64,000 bases of DNA from the NCBI GenBank assembly GCA_037176905.1, contig JBBBWG010011557.1:1499-65498 (forward strand), in the 5' to 3' direction. Below are positions 23,640-36,296 of the stretch, in pieces. This DNA comes from Azolla pinnata (lineage: Eukaryota; Streptophyta; Polypodiopsida; Salviniales; Salviniaceae). Position 1 is the stretch's first letter, and the number at the start of each line of letters is the position of its first letter. Under the pieces are notes generated by a model, which saw only the letters and a program-made list of their open reading frames with translations, was not told the DNA's origin and made no database searches. Both the position numbers and the translations under genes were made by a program.

Positions 23640-25237
23640 AGATGAACCTGGCGGCCACCGCGGACCATGGACCAACGCAAAACAGAGGAAGAAAGGTTGA
23701 CATGTCCAACGATCCTAGCTTTCATCTCCTCCGGTTTCGGAGGGGGATTGGAGAGATTGGATGCCTCCATCATCGAAGCCCGGTAAACGCCAACGGGCTT
23801 CGAGAAACAGGCCCTAAATCGATGGTGACGACAACGACGACGACGATGATGATGATGATGATGATGATGGTGATGATGGCGCTGATGGCACTGTTGTTAT
23901 ACATCGGTTGCAACTATACGGACTAGACCAACTAGCAGAAATCATGCGTCTTGTATAGGTTAAGGCCTTAACTTACCTCAACAGTACATAAAAATGTTGC
24001 TCTAGGCTCGACAAAGCCGTTGGTTTGGGGTTCGATCACTCTCGAATTCTCGAATTATTTAGAGGGTATTAAGAACGTAACGTCTCGGCAAATCTGCAGG
24101 ATGAAAGGGAACTCGATCTCACTGATTGCATCACAAATATGTTGTATGGCAAACTACAGAAACTGTAACGAGCATTGGGTGGGGAATCTAACTGGGTTTC
24201 ATAGTTATCGTGTTGTTTGTCAATCTCTATTATAAACTTGTCATCCATATGAGGTGCTGCGGAAGACAGTTGCAGGCATCAGCGATAACTAGAGATGAGT
24301 AGGCTTGTTTGTCTTCTGGGTTTGAAAAGCCAGGTAAACCAAATAATACAAAACCTGGTTTCGAATCGAATTGAACCAAACCATGTTTTGGGTCCGACAA
24401 ATCGTCCTGTATCCTGATCATAAATTTATGGTTCAAACCCGTTACGCCATAGCTCGAAGACCTAATCGTAACCGAAGAAGGGCCATCTCATCTTCCTCGA
24501 TTCCAAAGCCAAATCGAACTTGCGGAACGAGTCATCACAACATGACCAAGTCGTCTGAGTTGCGATTTCCATCATCAGCTAGTCAATGTGCAAAGGTTGA
24601 GACAGAGACATATTTCAAGCGGTCTAGAATTGAATCGAACCCTAGATGATTGCAAGAGTCTTCGAAAAATAAGAATAGCATTAAATCCAAACCAAAACAA
24701 AGCTGAATCAAGCCCTAGAAAGCATCGAAATCAATAGTGGAGGTCGAGTTTGGCCAAAAGAAAACCCAAATCGTTGTGAAGCTTCCGAAAAAACAGAGCT
24801 CAGAAAATCGCAAAGCTCTGAAAATCAAAGCTAAACTAGGAGTAGATCAAAGCAAATCAAATCGAACCCTCAGCCATTGAAGCTTTGAGAATCGTAGCTG
24901 AACCTAGAGCTGCACCAAAGCAAACAGAAACCAAACTATAAAAGAATCGTACTGGGATTGGGTCTCGAATCATCGAGAATCTCGAGCTGAGCCGGAATCG
25001 AGTCTAATTAGACGGAACGCAACCTCGAATCATCGCAAATGAGCTGATCGAGATCAAAGAGAGGAGATCAGACACAACGAGAAGTTGGTTGTTAGGGTTT
25101 AGAGGAAATATCCTGTTTTGTAGGGTTTTTGACCTTTAGGGCTTATTTAGGGTTTAAGCTCAAACCCTCATTTCTTACACTCTTCTTCTTCTTCTTCTTC
25201 TTCTTCTCGGAGAAACAGGGAGAAGAGGAAAGAGGCT
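23640..25237. other. Intergenic between divergent PERK and helicase genes
   Basis: No gene recognised. A (GAC/GAT)n run lies at 23,825-23,880. Purine-rich unique DNA follows, and the last ~150 bases should be the helicase promoter and 5' UTR. Confidence 0.5.
25091..25160 (+). promoter_or_regulatory. Telo-box-like cluster upstream of the helicase gene
   Basis: Several TTAGGGTTTA-like motifs (GTTAGGGTTTAG, GTAGGGTTTTTG, TTTAGGGTTTAAG) lie within 150 bp of the helicase ATG, followed by a (CTT)n leader. Telo-boxes of this type are known in promoters of plant genes for RNA and protein synthesis. Function here is inferred from motif and place. Confidence 0.45.
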
Positions 25238-28200
25238 ATGGCGTTCTCAAGAACCTCTCAAGTGCTCGCACGGCCTGCTGTATCCCGACTCAGAGGCAAG
25301 CAGCCCTCTTGGAGCCGTGTTTTGAGAGCCTCCCCCATCGTCAACTCAGAGACAGCCTGCCTTTCATCTCCATCTCCATCTCCATGTCCTGGAACGGGTC
25401 GCTCTGCTCGGGTTCCTCCGCTCTCTGCCCCCATCTCTTCTTCGACAACTGGGCATTCTTTTCGAGCTATATTGGGTCATGGGTCGGGCAGGGGAATCGA
25501 TTCGTGGGTCTCTCGCCGGTTCTCTACCGCGGCTTCTTTTGCTTTCCAACAGACGGAGAGCTTTGCAGAGAAGCAAGAGGCATGTGCTGAGGATGCGGCG
25601 AAGAAGGTGGGTGGAGAAGGCATCGAGATCTCCAAGCTGCCCATCTCTCCCCTCCTCATTTCGGGCCTCGCCAAGAGAGGGATCACCACTCTCTTCCCTG
25701 TCCAGGTGCGTGAAAATAAGCAAGCAAATTCACTGCAAAACAAGCAAAAGAATCTACTTTTTTTTAATAAAGGAAAATCCATTTTCAGTCATAAATTACA
25801 ACGTGTTATTGCTTCTTTTGTATACATTGCTTTCCACTTTTGTGCCCCCAAAAAATCAAACAATCTCGAAAGAAATTAGCAATCAAACTACGAATGATAG
25901 CACCCATTTCAGTCATATGGAATTACAATGTGTTATTGCTAATTGATTTCGCATTGCACTCTTTTCACCGCCTTTTGCTTGTAGCGTTGCATTTGAAATA
26001 CAATCTCGCGTCATCATTTGCATTCGAATTACAGTGTCAACTTTGCTTTCTTCTTTCCTTCACTTACGATGTGGTCATTGCTCTATAATCATCATTATTT
26101 TCATCGTGTGTGTTTGGTATTTATGTTGTTTTCCCCTTAACTCGTCCAAGTAGAACTGCTAATCCCCAGCAGATATCTCATTTATAAGTCTGGTCTTTGA
26201 ACTTTTCAACGATTTATGAGTGAGTTTGGAATTATTCCCATATCATTTTCAGAGGGCGGTTCTGGAGCCAGCACTGAAGGGACAAGATCTTATTGCTCGA
26301 GCTAAAACTGGAACAGGGAAAACGTTGGCATTTGGAATACCAATCCTTGATAAAACACTTAGAGAGCAAGAGAAACGGATCAGGTTAGGAACTAGTGTCC
26401 AATGGTTTTCAAAGCTCTATTTTTTCAAAATATTTCGTACTTTATATAAAAAATGCGCATTTTGATGATGATTTTACAGGGGTTACGGAAGAGCTCCTCT
26501 AGCTGTGATTCTAGCACCTACAAGAGAGTTAGCGAAGCAGGTCGAAACTGAACTGAAAGAGTCCTCTCCCACTACGGAAGTCATGTGCGCATATGGAGGA
26601 GTTTCCATAGATGCTCAAGTTCGTCAGATACAGAGCGGAATTGACATTCTAGTGGGAACACCTGGGCGAGTTATTGATCTTCTTAATAGGGGCGCCTTGA
26701 AGCTTGGAGAAGTGCAATATTTTGTTTTGGATGAAGCTGACAGGATGTTAGCGGTGGGGTTCGAGGAAGATGTGGAGAAGATCTTGCAGCACCTCCCTTC
26801 ACAGAAGCAGAGTTTGTTGTTTTCGGCCACCATGCCTGACTGGGTCAAGAAGCTTGCTGGGAAATACTTGAAGAATCACATAATCGTTGATCTGGTAAGC
26901 AGTGTGTTTGGAGAATCATGACTTTGATAATGTGTTTAACGACGAGGTCTTGCTGAAACCTAAATTTTTGTGCCTTCCGAATTTGGGGGACTGGGAGACA
27001 ATCTCTGCCAAAGTTGTTATCGTAATCATATTTTAATCTACACTGGATAGGTTGGTGACAATGATGATAAAATAGCTGAGGGCATCAAACTTCTTTCGAT
27101 CTCCACTTCCATGACAACTAGGCGGCCGATGCTAAGTGATCTGATAACGGTATATTCCTAAATATACACAATCAGGATAAATAAAGTATTGCTGCCATTA
27201 TCATCTTTTGGTGAAATCTGCACTCTGATATTGTTGATGCAGGTTTATGGGAAAGGCTGCAAGTCCATTGTTTTCACACAAACTAAGAGAGAGGCTGATG
27301 ACATTTCTTCTTTCCTTGGCCAAAAGTTGGGTTCTGAAGCTTTGCACGGTGACATTTCCCAACATCAGAGGGAAAAGACACTGAAATCGTTTAGGGATGG
27401 ACGCCTCAATGTATTGGTGGCAACAGATGTTGCGGCGCGTGGCCTTGACATTTCTAATGTAGATCTTGTATGTCTACTAGCCAGCTTATCGCAGTTTTCG
27501 ATTTGTTTACCATAATCTTAATGGGTTAAACAAGGGGGCGCCTTCTTTTCAATCATATAAATTCTAATAGTATATCCTCTTTATAGGTTATACATTACGA
27601 GGCGGCCAATGACACGGAAACATTTGTTCATCGCTCAGGGCGTACTGGTAGAGCGGGCAAGAAGGGCATTGCAATTCTTATGTATATGGAGCAGCAAAGA
27701 AGACTTATCGATAATCTTGAACGAGAGCTCGGCTGTAAGTTTGAGAATATCGAACCTCCTACTCTCGAGGATGTGATACGGTCTTCGGCACATCAGGCAG
27801 TTACAAAGATTGAGGCCATCTCTACGGATCTAAGGAACGTCTTTCTTCCTACTGCTGAAAAGTTGATAGCGGATCATGGACCTGGAGCACTTGCTGCGGC
27901 TATAGCACATGTGTGCGGTTGTACTCAGCTTCCCACATCGCGATCTCTTATTTCTTATGAGCAGGTAGGAGGTGGTTGTTTGCAATCAGTGTCTTCCTCT
28001 TCATGTGCTTGTAATTTAACTTGGAATAAGTAATGGAGAATCTAAATTCAACTTCTTTGTTCATTATTACCTAGGGATTCATGACGTTAAAGGTAACTCG
28101 ACCCGGGGGACTTCCTATCACTGGATCAGATGCAGTGACCCAATTCGTAAGAAGCGTTCTTCCATCTGCGGCAAGTAGCATTGGCAAGATTCGTATGCTA

Positions 28201-29595
28201 AATGAGATTGGGGTTAGTATCCATCCGTGTTTTCCTTCTGATTCTTGGAAGGGTTCTTATTTTAGCTGAAGAAGTTTCCTATCATGCCACCTGCTAGTTG
28301 CGCTGCTTAGTACTGATGGATTTCTCATTCGTCTGAAAGGTTCAAGGAGCAGTTTTTGACTTACCAGAGCAGCTAGCAAAGACCTTGCTATCAACGAGCA
28401 TCACAACAGGAGAAGTACTCGAGGCACCCCAAAAGGTTCCTAACCTGGTTCTTTCATTTAATGAGCACACGTTTTGTGATGTTTAGGTAATATATGGTAT
28501 ATCTCGGCACTCGTTAGGCGAGGCATGAGGAATAGGAGTGTTGTTTTCTTCATTTGCTAGGGTATGGGTAATGAATGTTGCATCTTATGAACGATCAATC
28601 TCACCCTCCTTAAATACACTTTTTATTTTCTTTTTCCTGTCTCCTTAGATATACATGGAATTTTCTGTCCTTTTGCTTCTGAGGTCTGGCTTGATGTGAA
28701 TAACCTCTGGTTTCGTGGTTTTTCAACAGTTACCTAAGATAGTGGAAGACGCCTTTGGAAGTGGAGGATTTGGCAGGAGCTTTTCGCCTAGACCTTTTGG
28801 CAGCCGCTTTGGGTCAGGTGGTTATTCGGGAGGCGGTGGCGGTTATTCAGGAGGCGGTGGCGGTTATTCGGGAGGCAGTGGCGGTTATTCGGGAGGTGGT
28901 GGCAGTTATTCAGGAGGCAGTGGCAGTTACTCGGGAGGTGGAGGCGGTTATTCTAGAAGTGGAGGTGGCAGCAGTTATTCAGGAGGCGGTGGGAGTTATT
29001 CGAGCCCTAACAGGTACCAAGGGTCCAGTGGAAGTGATTTCTCTAGCAGATCAAACATTGGTAGCAGTTGGTCCAATAGCTCTAACAGTACTGGGACCAA
29101 CAATTGGTCTAGTTCTGCAGGCAGCGGCATGAACAGTTGGTCCAACAGGTGTCGATATTTCCCCCCTAACGGAATCTTCTCTGGCATTGCTTGGTTTTAA
29201 TGTGTTAATCGTTTCTGAGCTTCTTTTCAAAGTCATGGAACCTCTTTTTATGGAAAAACTTCTTACATTGGTTGTTCTTTTTATCATCCTACGATTTACC
29301 AGATCGTCGAATAGTTCAAGCACTCCTTCATCGAGTTACAGTTTTGGGTCTTTCGGCAGTAACACTTCTGGGGCCAGGTAATGCTTTATATCTCACCTGT
29401 GAGACTGGAATCTGTTTTGCTTGCCTAGCGAAAAAGTCTACCATATATGATGTACAGATCGAAGGGGCAATGGGGTTTAAACGCATATGTTTGTATCTGG
29501 GTGTGTATTTGCTTTGTAGTTCATCTGAGGTGAAATGTTTGAGGTGTGGCAAACTTGGACATCGGATTGGAGACTGCTACGAGAAGCTCACTTAG
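25238..29595 (+). CDS. Organellar DEAD-box RNA helicase, RH3 type, with GUCT domain and zinc knuckle
   Basis: Eleven exons (25238-25705, 26253-26383, 26480-26894, 27051-27149, 27243-27467, 27587-27964, 28075-28212, 28340-28435, 28730-29148, 29303-29377, 29520-29595) splice in frame to 839 aa. The first ~110 residues are Ser/Arg/Ala-rich, a likely plastid or mitochondrial targeting peptide. The helicase core shows [14 protein letters not shown] (motif I), APTRELA (Ia), VGTPGR, DEADRM (II, DEAD), FSATMP (III), [19 protein letters not shown] and [10 protein letters not shown] (VI). A GUCT domain follows ([27 protein letters not shown]), then a Gly/Ser/Tyr repeat region and a CCHC zinc knuckle, [14 protein letters not shown], five residues before the stop. 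This layout matches Arabidopsis RH3, needed for plastid group II intron splicing and ribosome assembly; the related RH9/RH53 are mitochondrial and, as I recall, lack the knuckle. The substrate is inferred, not shown. Confidence 0.93.
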
Positions 29596-31079
29596 TAAGT
29601 GTCAATGCCCCCTGTATATACATTCTAGGGTTTAGGGTTTCATGTAATGTACCTAAAAAGAGGAGACTATTTGAGTCAATACTTGATGTTCATATCTTTG
29701 AAAACCTACCATGCGTTCTTGCTGAAGAGCGTGAATGCATGGATTATATATAATGCATAAAATACAAAGGCATTAATCATTTGGAAAATTCCTTTTATAG
29801 GGCCGAATCTGAAGCAGACAAGAAGATGGACATGTCCAAAAGAAATGTTTTGAGCTTGTATGGTGTGTACCCGATTCGATTCAACACTGAACTGAAAAGA
29901 GAGCTATGGTTTTTGTATGCTTCAGATGCGAGCGTGTTCGTAAGTGAATTGGTTGGTTAGTAGTAGAGAAGACGGGGGGATTTTGCATCGTCGGAAAACC
30001 TTTTCAATTGCCGATAACTCCTTTGTGTTGTCACCGCTTTCTTAGTTTATACTTCTGTTACACAGCCGAAATCACATTCTATGATGGAAATCTTCGGGTA
30101 CCAAAAAACAATGGTGTACAGAAAGAGGGATAGCCTCGCACTTGATGGAGAGAACAAATGCCCCTTTTTTTTTCTTGCTTCATATTCTATACAATAAGCT
30201 TTTGACATTGCTAACACCGCATTTTGATATATTGGATTGTATATGATGAGCATTTACTACAGTTTTTCTTATTTAGCTCTACTCCTGCAGAGCTTGAAGC
30301 TTGTCTTTGGCAAGTCCAAGCTAAAAAACTGTGCATGTTACTCCTTTTGAATTCATGTCTTGCAGAACCTTAGATCGTGCCTTATGATGTTTTCAACTAT
30401 CAAAAAAAGTATATGCAGAAAGTTCAGGTTCTTATTCCAGGTTTTAGTTATATAACTTACATATGGAACCTGAATCGTAGCGACACTTTCTTGACAAGAA
30501 AGTAAAAACTTTTGAAAGTTCTATAGAGTTTGAAAGAATACAAGTCCAAATATGCTCGGTCATTCATGGGCTTCGTCGGTTTGGGTTAAGGAAAGCTCGG
30601 ATGTTGATTTGAGCCAATGGTCACGAATCCTTGACACGATCGAAAATTCCATGGAGCAAATCCAGGTTTGAACTTCTACTTGGAAACGGTTTATTCAGTT
30701 ATCACATGAAACGTGGGTTAAGATAAGAGGCTACACAAACAAACAAATCCGGCACCCATGATGCAAACCAAGCAGATCTGAAGTGGAATTGGGCAGCACG
30801 ACTTTGCTGCCATGGAATTCCTGGCTGGATCTGAAGTGGAATTCGCACCCGACTTTTGCCCAGGAATTCCCAGCCAGTAGTAACGTGCGCGCATCAGGGC
30901 ATGGATCAGGGTTTAGGGTTTAGGGTTTTCAGGGCAAGTTTGTGGAAGAAGAAGCGGAAGCGGAAGAAGGCTATGGTGTCAAAAACCAAAGAGATTCCAA
31001 ACGCACCGGAGGAGGAAAGAGGCATAGATCTCTGTGTCGTATGGCAAAATTGCTGCTCCTGCCGAATGGAACAATTCCC
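29596..31079. other. 3' region between convergent genes
   Basis: No gene is seen here. It should hold the helicase 3' UTR and that of the large minus-strand gene. A (TTTAGGG)-type short run lies at about 30,910-30,930. Confidence 0.5.
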
Positions 31080-31602
31080 TCAAAGCTTAAGCCGCCGGCT
31101 GCCGGAGGACGATGATCCGTCCACGGAATGGCGGGGAAGCTGAAACCCAGGATTGCAGGCATTGCTGCTGATGCTGATGCTAATCTTGTTGTGATTCTGA
31201 TTCTGATTCTGATTCTGATTCTGATTCCGGTGGTGATTCTGGTGGTGATTCTGATTCTGATTCTGGTTCTGGCTCTCGTTGCCGCTCATGTAGCCGCCGC
31301 ACTGCAGATTGCTGTCCGTTGATGCCCTCGCTGCAACGCTCTGTGGGCTGAAGTAGAAGCTGAATGCGCTGTAGTCTTTGCTTAAGAAGATGGACTGCTG
31401 CTGCTGCTGCTGCGGCGGCGGCGCCGGGGGAGGAGGAGATGGAGATGGAGATGTTCGAGATGGCGATGGAGAGGTTCGAGATGGAGATGGAGATGTTCGA
31501 GATGGCGATGGCGATGCAGAAGGCGGCAGAGATGGGGGCCGCAGATCTTTGAGCTCCGCTTCCTTGTTTCCATCTGATTTCAACGGATCCGATGAAGCTT
31601 CC

Positions 31603-31634
<32 letters not shown>

Positions 31635-34600
31635 TTCCAGCTCTTCCCTGTTCTGCAACATCGCCATCGCCATCGCCAGCTTCTGCTTCTGCTTCTGCTT
31701 CTCCTTCTCCTTCTCCTTCTCCTTCTCCTTCTCCTTCGTCTGATGCTGCTGCTGCTGCTGCTTCATTTTCTCTGAGATACGCATCAGGCTCTTGTCCTGC
31801 TCAGAGAGCCCGCCCCGATTAGGGTTAGGGTTAGGGTTAGGGTTGTTCTTGGGATTGTTGCAGGGATCCATGAGATCCGAAGATTCCAGGCTCTTGGAGA
31901 ACGGCGATGGTGCTTTCGTGGCGCCTCCTCCTCCTCCTCCTGCGCCGCCGCCGAAGAGCTTCTTGTTCAAGCTCCGGCTCCATGCTCGCATCTGCGCGGT
32001 GATGCTGAGGAAATGCTGTACACGGCGTGGAGTATCAGGGGGAACAGGATATGGCGTGGGAGGAGGAGGAGGAGGAGGAGGGGGCGCCATAGCCGCCGCT
32101 TCAGTGGTGCAGGTGGAGCATCTCACCTTCATCTGCAGGTTCATGCTTCGGCTGCTCTTCCTCCTCGCAGCTCGATCCGCAGCTGAATCCTCGCCATAGC
32201 CATCGCAGTTCCCTGCAGCAGCTGCAGCTCTACCGCCACATCCTGCAGCACAGCAGGAATAAGAACCCTAACCCTAACCCTAACCCTAACCCTAACGCTA
32301 GCCCTAACGCTAACCCTAACGCTAGCCCTAGCCCTAGCCCTAGCCCTAACCCTAATCCTCGATGCAATCATCCATGATCCTGACAAGTGTACAGATCGAT
32401 CCATCCCCCATGCTAGAAGACACCCATCGATCCTTACCTGATTGCAGGGCGGCGGAATTCATGGCCATGGCGTACAGAGCAGCTGCACTCGGCAGCTCCG
32501 CCGTGCTGATGCTGCTAACCCTAGGGCTGCTGTACTTGATCGCGGGGCACTTCAAATCCACCAGCTCCACCGCCTTCTTCAAGGCCTTGACCTCATCTTG
32601 CTGCTGCTGCTGCTGCTGCTTCTCTTGTTGTTGTTGTTGTTGTTCTTGTTGATGATGGTGATGGTGATGGTGACCAGGTTTACCATGAGCTGCTGCTGCA
32701 GATTCCGACAGGAAACTGGCATCTCGGGTGTCGGCGAGCAGGAAATCGACGAGCTTCATGGTGGTGGTGGAAGTGGAAGATGATGGGGAAGAAGACGCCA
32801 TGTTGTTGTTGTTGTTGCAGGCTGGATATGGCGGAATCTTCTTCTCTTCCTGGGCCGGCTGCGGCTGCTGCAGGCCGTGATGAAGCTTCGGGGCCACGGA
32901 AGGAGAGGAAGGATGAAGCGGAGGAGAGGAAGAAGGGCTGATCGATGGAGCTGCGGTTTGTTGTGGCGGATGATGATGATGGTGATCGAGAGCTGAATCC
33001 ATTTGCTGGGCAGGGATGTGCAGAGCTCGAGCTCCATGGCTATGGCTATGGTGATCGGGAGTCTGCTTCTTCGTCTTCTTCGCGCTGTTGCTGCAGCTGC
33101 TGCTGCTGCTGCTGCTGGTGTAGTGGAAGAGCGCAGGGAACCTGGATCGGAGCTCGTAGTCCTCGGCCCGCGAGTTCCTGGGCCCTGCAGAGGCGGCGTC
33201 GGCGGAGAAGCGCTCGCCTTGCTGCTGCAGGATCATGCTTCTGCTAATGATGCTGCTGCTCAAGTGCTCGATGCAGCTCGCCTTGGCTATGGCCGTCGAC
33301 GAAGCAGCAGAAGCAGAAGCAGAAGCAGAAGCAGAAGCAGATGCAGATGCAGAAGCAGAGGAAGAAGGAGCAGAAGCCGAGGAGAAGCTCGCAATGGACT
33401 TGGATCGCCGCCTCTGATGATGGTGATGGTGATGGTGATGGTGATGGAGATGGTGATGATCCTTCTTCCTGCTGAACAGGGAGGAAAGCCATGTCGAGGG
33501 CCCAGCGGCTGCAGCTGCTGCAGAGGTTCCATGGTGAAGATGGTGATGCTGCTGCTGCAGCGGCGGAGGATCCATGGCTTCTTCTCCTTCTCCTTCTCCT
33601 TCTCCTTCTGCTGCTGCTTCTTTTGCTTCAGGATCTGCTTCTGCTGAATCTGCTTCTGCTTCGACGGGAGGATTCCTGAGTACGTCGGATCGTTGCAGAT
33701 TGCTGCACAGGCCCTTGGCCATGAACTGGCTCAAGGGCTCCATCCGCAATGCCTTGGGCGCCGCCTGGTGCAGCTGATCTGCAGTAGAATCCGCAGGATT
33801 CGCTGCGCTGCTGCCGCCGCCGCCGGCTATGGCGGCTATGGCGGCGGCGTCGCTGGGCATCACCGACTGATTCCTCCTCCTCCTCCGCTTCTGAGTCTCC
33901 TGCGTCTCCTTCTTCGTCTTCTTCTTCGTCGTCGTCGTCGTCGTCGTCTTCTTCTTCGTCGCCTTGGGATTCTTCTTCTTGGGATTCTTCTTCTTCAGAT
34001 TCTTCTGCAGGGGGCAGCCATGGTTGGCGCTCGGCATCTCCAGGCTGCTGCTGCTGCTCTTCTTCATCTTCTTCTTGCGGGCGCCGTCGCTGGCGTCGCT
34101 GGCCGTGATGCAGGCATCCTGGCCGCCAGCATAGTGCCTGTCGAAGAAGCGGCGGCGCTGGCCGCGAGAATGAGCATCTGCAGCAGCAGTATGATCGGCG
34201 GCGGCGCCAGTGATGATGCTGCGGCGAGGAGGAGGAGGAGGAGGAGGAGGAGGAGGAGGAGGAGGAGGAGCAGCAGCAACATCTTTCGTGGTGTGGTGGT
34301 GGAAGACGTAGCGGAGGCCGGCTCCGAGAGAAGGGCGTGGGGGAGGGAAGGGGGCGGAGAGGTCGAAGCTATGGCTATGGCTAGCAGCGCTGCTGCTGCT
34401 GCTGCTGCTGCGGCGATTGCCGGCTATGGCGGCGGCGGCGGCGGAGCAGGGGAGGATGAGGGAGGGGGAGAAGGGAGCTTGATCGAGGAGGACAGCTCCC
34501 GAATGGTGAGGGTAAGGAGCTGCGAGGAGCCGGCTATGGCAATGGCCATGGCTATGGCTATGGCTATGGCTATGGCGAGCGGCAGCAGCAGCAGCAGAAG

Positions 34601-35067
34601 CAGGGGAGGAGGAGGAGCGGGAGGAGCGGAGATGGCGGCACAGCGTGCAGGGATGCTGGAGGAGCAGGGAGGCACTGTCGTCGTCGTCGTCGTCGTCGAC
34701 GGCGATGCCCGCCGAAGCAGCAGGAGCAGAAGATGCATGGTGGCGATGGTGACGATGAGGAGGAGGATGAGGGTGAGGAGGAGGAGGAGGAGGATGGAGG
34801 AGGAGGCTGGCACGGGGGACCTCGCAGCTATGGTGAGGAGGAGGAAGAGGAGGGTGAGAGGAAGGGAAGAGCAGCACATTGGTGCAGGGCGGGTGATGGA
34901 GATGGAGATGGCGATGGCGATGGTGGGTAGCAGCAGCAGAAGTAGTAGCAGTAGCAGTAGCAGTTGTTGTTGTGGTTGTTGTTGTTGTTGCGGCGGCGTG
35001 ATTGCTGCTGCTGAAGAAGAGATGGCGATCACGGAGGTGATGATCATCATGGGGCGCTGGCGGAGGA

Positions 35068-35104
<37 letters not shown>

Positions 35105-35744
35105 AGCGAGCGTAGAAGTAATAGTAGGCGGAGTAGCGGCCAGGCGTGAACACGGGGGTGCCGCCCAACAGCTCACGATGCGCCGCCGGCTGCTGAAGCT
35201 GCTGCTGCTGCGATGATCTCGACGCCCACAAGTTGCTGCTGTGCTTGTGCTGCTGCTGCTGCTGCTGATTGCATGAGCTGCCGCTGCTGCTGTTGATGGC
35301 GCTCTTGTGATTGTTGCTCCCGACGGCGCTGCTCGTCTTGTGGTGATTGTTGCAGCAGCTGCTGATGCTGCTGCTGATGCTGCTGCTGCTGCTGCTGCTG
35401 TGGTGGTGGTGGTGGTGGTGGTGGTGGTGGGGAGGAGGAGGAGGAGCAGCAGCAGCAGCTTTGGGACGATTCTCGTCGCCGCCGAAGAAGAAGCCATGGA
35501 ATTCTGCTGCTGCAGGCCCAGAAGCAGCACCAGCTTCTCCTCCTCCTTCATCTCCTCCTCCTTCATCGCCTTCTTCTCCTTCTTCATCATCATCATCATC
35601 GTCGTCGTCGTCGTCACCATCGCCACCGGCCTTGCCATCGAGCGTTCTCTTGGCCTCGCGCTCGCGCTGCAGCTGCGATTGGAGATGCATCAAGCGCTCG
35701 TTCAGGCAGAATGGGCACACTCCTCCTCCTCCTCCTCCTCCATA

Positions 35745-35778
<34 letters not shown>

Positions 35779-36143
35779 ATGCCAATGCCAATGCCGTTGG
35801 CGGCGGCTATGGAGCTGGGAGCTGCCAGCGCAGTGGCGGCAGCGCAACGATGATGATTCTCCGCCCGCCCGCCGCCATCACCGCCACGCGTGATCTGGTG
35901 CCGCTTGCAGACGCCGAGGACATTGCTGCTACTGCCGCCGCCATAGCTACTATTACTGCTGGCTTTTGGAGGAGGTGGAGGAAGAAGAGGGTGGTGCTGG
36001 TGGTGATGGCCATGGTGAGCACAGCCAGGGCTGGTGGAAGTAGTAGTAGTAGTAGTAGTAGCAGGATTGTTGGTAGTAGTAGCAGGATTGTTGGTAGTAG
36101 TAGTAGGCCTTGTTGGGGTTGTAGGATGAGGGCACGTCTTCAT
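31080..36143 (-). CDS. Very large low-complexity protein with OCTOPUS-like Cys motif
   Basis: Two exons, 36143-32438 and 32242-31080, join in frame (CAATCAG, GTAAGG..CTGCAG) into about 1,622 aa. Long runs of His, Gly, Asp, Ser, Pro, Lys and Gln fill most of it. Less repetitive islands include CKRH near residue 79, VCPFCLNERLMHLQ some 65 residues later, RRRSKSIASFSS, YELRSRFPALFHYT, MKVRCSTC, ITAQMRAWSRSLNKKLFGG and AFSFYFSPQS. A CxxH followed by CPxCLxERL is the N-terminal signature of plant OCTOPUS/DUF740-like proteins, membrane-associated polarity factors, but there the two parts lie closer together, so the link is tentative. The chosen Met follows a CACACAG acceptor six bases earlier, which suggests a 5' UTR intron; a Met five codons upstream (36,158) is the alternative. 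No transmembrane segment is seen. That the gene is real is supported by the frame staying open for over 1,200 codons and by the splice. Confidence 0.7.
32267..32352. repeat. Interstitial CCCTAA (TTAGGG-type) repeat in an intron
   Basis: About 14 hexamers of CCCTAA with CGCTAG/CCCTAG variants fill almost half of the single intron of the large gene. A second short run of the same hexamer lies in exon 2 at about 31,816-31,845, encoding Asn-Pro repeats on the minus strand. Confidence 0.9.
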
Positions 36144-36265
36144 GGCCTGTGTGAACAAACAAAAAGAAGCACGAGAAATCAGCAGAAAAGAAAGCCCCCC
36201 CCTCCGGGGCCTATTCTATTAGCAGCAGCTGCAAGAAATCATTGGGATGACGATGAGGATGATGG

Positions 36266-36296
<31 letters not shown>

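Noticed and set aside
22991-23926. Long Cys/Met/Val and His/Thr/Tyr frames on both strands
   Set aside because: They arise from the ATGT/ATGC microsatellite and a (TTC)n tract.
32267-32352. Chromosome end suggested by telomere-like hexamers
   Set aside because: The run is under 100 bp, imperfect, and lies inside an intron with genes on both sides.
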